From Caryophanales bacterium UBA1744 (GTDB taxonomy: Bacteria > Bacillota_I > Bacilli_A > RFN20 > CAG-826), in the NCBI GenBank assembly GCA_002314915.1, contig DCHU01000067.1, forward strand, positions 21,216 through 29,569: DNA of 8,354 bases, given 5' to 3'. Positions 6,266 through 8,354 of this stretch are shown here, in pieces. How positions within the stretch are numbered: position 1 is the stretch's first letter; the number at the start of each line of letters is the position of its first letter. Under the pieces are notes generated by a model. The model was not told the origin of the DNA and made no database searches. It saw nothing but the letters and a program-made list of their open reading frames with translations. The position numbers and the translations under genes were made by a program.

Positions 6266-7687
6266 TTATTTCTTCTTTGAAATCTGTGTGTTGATGAAGC
6301 CTGCGACTCTGTTGTACATAGGGCCGATGAAGCTTGGGGTCTCGACGACTGCGTTACCCTTTGTTGCATCGTTCCACCATGCTGAGCTTGGGTCATTTAA
6401 GCATGGGAAGACATTCTCACCATCTGCAGACTGTGTGAACTTGAAGACGCCTGTCTCATCAGCTTCTGTTGCTAATGTTCCGTGTCCGTTCTTTGTTCTG
6501 TCAGAGTTGATAGCTGCCATTGTTGGATAATCACCAACGTCGCCAGCCCAGTTCTTGTATCCTTCTTTTGTTGTTGAGAGGACATTGAAGAATGCAGCTG
6601 TTGCATATGGAGCTGAGCAGTTTGGCATCAATGACATGTAGTGCTTGTACATGAATCCGCCGAAGCCAGCGATCTTTGATTCACCTGGGTTGTTGCCATC
6701 AGTGTTGGAGTTGCCTAATGCAGCGATTGTGATGTTCTTCTTTGATGTCTCAGCTGTCTCTTTGACGTTCTGGATCTTTGAGTAGACGATCCATCCGAGA
6801 GCACCTGGGGTCTTTGCTAATGCGTCGACTGCCTTACCGTCATCTGCATAGAAGACTGCGTTCTCGATGAACTTAGCGATGAATGCATATGAGTATTTGA
6901 GCTTCTCGCCATAGTTTGCATATGGTGTTAAGTCTAATGACTTATTGTCGTTTGAAGATGCTTCGAATGCTGTCTTTAAGCAATCTGCCCACTTCTCCTG
7001 TGTAAGCATGATGAGCCAGTCCATGTTAACGTTCTCGTTAGCTGGGTCCATTGTGCAGATCTTGCCTTTGTACTTAGCGTCTGTGATGTCCCAAACGTTG
7101 TCGATTGTGACGTCGCCGCTCTTGTTGTTGTACATCCATGTCTTAAAGTTGTACTGAAGGGTGAATGGGTCTGCTGTTCCGTTCTTGTCGGTTGATGCAT
7201 CATCATTCCACTCTTTTGGAACGTAGTTTGTGAACATTCCTTCGTCGATGAACTTCTTCTGGAGCTGGTAGCCATCCTGGAGAATAGCACCTGTGTAGTT
7301 CTTGACTCCTGATTCGACTTCGCCAGCGAGCATTGTGTAGATCTTGCCGTCGACTGTTGAATCGTAAACGACTGGGCAGTCAGCTGGCTTTGATAAGTCA
7401 TAAGAGCCGCCTGCTTCGTTTAACTGCTTCATGAATTCGATCTTAGCAGCATCCTTACCACCACGTGATGTGACAGCGAGGACCTTAACCTGCTTACCGG
7501 CTTTGATTTCCTCTAAAGCCTTCTTCATGAGCTCAGTGCGTGATAAGCCCTGAGCATCTTTGACTGCAGCTGCGACTTCTGGTTCGATCAAGTTCTTCTC
7601 TTCGGAGCCTCCTGAAGGGCCTCCGCAAGCAGCAAGTGCGACCGTTGACAAAACAAGACAACCAAGTTTAATTAACTGTTTTTTCAT
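6266..7687 (-). CDS. ABC importer solute-binding lipoprotein (type 2 periplasmic-binding fold)
   Basis: Extracellular substrate receptor of the importer, 473 residues. The signal peptide ends in the lipobox LAAC with lipidated C21, followed by a Gly/Ser/Glu linker (GGPSGGSEE). The mature part has the features of family 1/6/8 binding proteins: a first-lobe strand VKVLAVTSRGG (67-77), MYNNKSGDVTIDNVWDITD then KYKGKICTMDP (185-215, the usual 'swadLldpkykGki' block), TPGALGWIVYSK (293-304), and a C-terminal PYATAAFFNVLSTTKEGYKNW (360-380) with GDYPTM (385-390). The adjacent Tyr pair used by FbpA-type iron-binding proteins is not seen at the expected place, where only Y302 occurs. This is alignment by eye. 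First gene of its operon; an AGGAGG site precedes the ATG by 4 nt and a cre-bearing promoter lies upstream. Substrate unknown; a sugar phosphate or other organic anion is a reasonable guess. Confidence 0.9.
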   Translation of the reverse strand: MKKQLIKLGCLVLSTVALAACGGPSGGSEEKNLIEPEVAAAVKDAQGLSRTELMKKALEEIKAGKQVKVLAVTSRGGKDAAKIEFMKQLNEAGGSYDLSKPADCPVVYDSTVDGKIYTMLAGEVESGVKNYTGAILQDGYQLQKKFIDEGMFTNYVPKEWNDDASTDKNGTADPFTLQYNFKTWMYNNKSGDVTIDNVWDITDAKYKGKICTMDPANENVNMDWLIMLTQEKWADCLKTAFEASSNDNKSLDLTPYANYGEKLKYSYAFIAKFIENAVFYADDGKAVDALAKTPGALGWIVYSKIQNVKETAETSKKNITIAALGNSNTDGNNPGESKIAGFGGFMYKHYMSLMPNCSAPYATAAFFNVLSTTKEGYKNWAGDVGDYPTMAAINSDRTKNGHGTLATEADETGVFKFTQSADGENVFPCLNDPSSAWWNDATKGNAVVETPSFIGPMYNRVAGFINTQISKKK

Positions 7688-7691
7688 AATT

Positions 7692-7697
7692 CCTCCT
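7692..7697 (-). promoter_or_regulatory. Ribosome binding site of the solute-binding protein gene
   Basis: A perfect AGGAGG on the minus strand with a short 4-nt spacing (AATT) to the ATG. It confirms the start at 7687, which also gives a well-formed lipoprotein signal peptide. Confidence 0.85.
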
Positions 7698-7718
7698 AAA
7701 TTGGTTTTGTTTTATGTA

Positions 7719-7733
7719 GGGAATAACCTTCCC
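7719..7733 (-). other. Short hairpin in the importer mRNA leader
   Basis: GGGAA (7733-7729) and TTCCC (7723-7719) on the minus strand can pair around a 5-nt loop, a few nucleotides into the predicted 50-nt leader. There is no T-run after it and the stem is only 5 bp, so it is not a terminator. It may protect the 5' end or be incidental. Confidence 0.35.
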
Positions 7734-7745
7734 GTTTGTACCTCA

Positions 7746-7774
7746 ATGATAGTTTGGTAACGCTTTCAAGTCAA
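7746..7774 (-). promoter_or_regulatory. Promoter of the ABC importer operon
   Basis: On the minus strand TTGACT (7769-7774), an exact 17-nt spacer and TATCAT (7746-7751) make a good sigma-A promoter. It predicts a start near 7739 and a leader of about 50 nt before the binding-protein ATG. A cre-like operator fills the spacer. Confidence 0.75.
7754..7769 (-). promoter_or_regulatory. cre-like operator (CcpA/LacI family) in the importer promoter
   Basis: Read on the minus strand, TTGAAAGCGTTACCAA agrees with the cre consensus WTGNAARCGNWWWCAW at 15 of 16 positions; the only misfit is C for W at position 13. It lies between the -35 and -10 boxes, touching the last base of the -35. A bound repressor there would block RNA polymerase, as expected for carbon catabolite repression or a dedicated LacI-type sugar repressor. 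Which protein binds cannot be told from the sequence. Confidence 0.72.
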
Positions 7775-7776
7775 GA

Positions 7777-7805
7777 TTATCTTTGCAAGTTAGTTGTGTT
7801 ATAAT
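7777..7805 (+). promoter_or_regulatory. Promoter of manA, extended -10 type
   Basis: TGTTATAAT gives a perfect -10 (7800-7805) with the TGn extension. The -35 at 17-nt spacing is weak (TTATCT, 7777-7782), so the extension probably compensates. The predicted start is near 7812, with a leader of about 58 nt. It is back to back with the importer promoter, 2 bp apart. Confidence 0.7.
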
Positions 7806-7855
7806 GTGACAAAACCGAGTAGAAATGTACGTTTTTATTGCCGTTTTTATATAAA

Positions 7856-7864
7856 AAGGAGGTG
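7856..7864 (+). promoter_or_regulatory. Ribosome binding site of manA
   Basis: AAGGAGGTG, nearly the full anti-16S complement, lies 5 nt before the ATG at 7870. It decides for this ATG over the TTG codon immediately before it. Confidence 0.88.
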
Positions 7865-7869
7865 TTTTG

Positions 7870-8354
7870 ATGATTAAGTCAAGAAAATGTCAAGTTGTCA
7901 AAAAACTTGTTCCGGTCTTCAAAGACTACATTTGGGGCGGTTCTGACATCAAAGATTTTTTAAATAAAGAAACACCTTATGCACGCACGGCTGAATCATG
8001 GGAATTATCCACTCACAAAGACGGCCTATCTTTACTTGATGACGGCTCTACATTCCTCTCGTTTATAGAGAATGGGAATCCAAATTTATTCGGTACACAC
8101 TTCAATAAGGATTCCAGATTCCCTTTGATGATTAAATACATCGATGCCAAAGAGAACTTATCCATTCAGGTACACCCAAATGATGAATACGCCCTAGAGC
8201 ATGAGGGCGAGAACGGCAAGAATGAGATGTGGTATATAGTTTCTGCAAAGCCTGGCGCATTCATATATCTCGGTTTCAAAGACGACTACTCAAAAGAAGA
8301 AATCGTTAAAAGAATCGAGAGCAACACGCTCGAAGAAATCCTCAACAAGATTTA
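7870..8354 (+). CDS. manA: Mannose-6-phosphate isomerase, class I (5' part)
   Basis: The first 161 residues of a gene running off the window edge; the usual short Firmicutes enzyme is about 310-320 residues, so roughly half is present. It interconverts mannose 6-phosphate and fructose 6-phosphate in the cytoplasm using a metal in a cupin fold. Recognisable blocks are YIWGG (20-24), AESWELS (41-47), FPLMIKYIDAKENLSIQVHP (84-103) and KNEMWYIV (117-124). Three of the four metal ligands can be seen: Q100 and H102 in QVHP and E119 in NEMWYI; the last histidine would lie beyond the window. It is divergent from the importer operon and shares its control region, suggesting that the imported substrate, or its regulation, is linked to hexose-phosphate metabolism. 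Confidence 0.95.
   Translation, partial: MIKSRKCQVVKKLVPVFKDYIWGGSDIKDFLNKETPYARTAESWELSTHKDGLSLLDDGSTFLSFIENGNPNLFGTHFNKDSRFPLMIKYIDAKENLSIQVHPNDEYALEHEGENGKNEMWYIVSAKPGAFIYLGFKDDYSKEEIVKRIESNTLEEILNKI

Noticed and set aside
6976..7401. A 141-codon open frame on the minus strand in another frame of the binding-protein gene.
   Set aside because: Its Thr/Ser/Gln/Arg-rich composition is a frame-shifted shadow of the well-supported lipoprotein gene.
7719..7733. Leader hairpin as part of a riboswitch.
   Set aside because: The leader is about 50 nt with a single 5-bp stem and no terminator or sequestering partner; too small for a known riboswitch class.
7783..7788. TTGCAA as the -35 box for manA.
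   Set aside because: The spacing to the -10 would be only 11 nt, far too short; the extended -10 with a weak -35 at 17 nt fits better.
1..8354. CRISPR arrays, insertion sequences, tRNA or rRNA genes, attachment sites.
   Set aside because: No spaced repeats, transposase-like genes, terminal inverted repeats or RNA-gene signatures were seen on either strand.

Overview
The window looks like chromosomal DNA of a low-to-moderate GC Gram-positive bacterium (Firmicutes/Bacilli-like; lineage not resolved). Pointers are strong AGGAGG-type ribosome binding sites, lipobox signal peptides, a CcpA/LacI-type cre operator, a stand-alone LytTR regulator and UPF0210. All seven stop codons visible are TAA, and tryptophans are read from TGG through full-length frames, so the standard bacterial code fits and a Mollicutes-type TGA=Trp code is not needed.

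Layout. (1) 1-252 (+) is the 3' end of a UPF0210/PFL-family gene, ending in a hairpin at 251-285 that can serve both convergent units. (2) 292-2576 (-) is a compact accessory operon: a LytTR DNA-binding regulator, a secreted papain-like cysteine peptidase that overlaps the regulator's end by 13 nt, and a small lipoprotein starting 4 nt after the peptidase. Its promoter sits so close to the regulator's best ATG that the message appears leaderless. (3) A rho-independent terminator at 2622-2652 (-) separates this from a three-gene ABC importer operon (2662-7687, -): solute-binding lipoprotein, a fused double-domain permease, and an oversized ATPase. It is built like FbpABC/AfuABC. (4) A 182-nt divergent control region (7688-7869) carries back-to-back promoters. 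The importer promoter (TTGACT-N17-TATCAT) holds a near-consensus cre operator in its spacer. (5) 7870-8354 (+) is the 5' part of a class I mannose-6-phosphate isomerase gene, manA.

How it may work together. The cre site and the divergent manA argue that the importer takes up a carbon source, plausibly a sugar or sugar phosphate, rather than iron, although its architecture is that of 'iron(III)' importers. This is an inference. The regulator-peptidase-lipoprotein operon matches no named system I recognise and is the best candidate for something undescribed. One testable model is a secreted protease with its own regulator and a surface-anchored partner or inhibitor.
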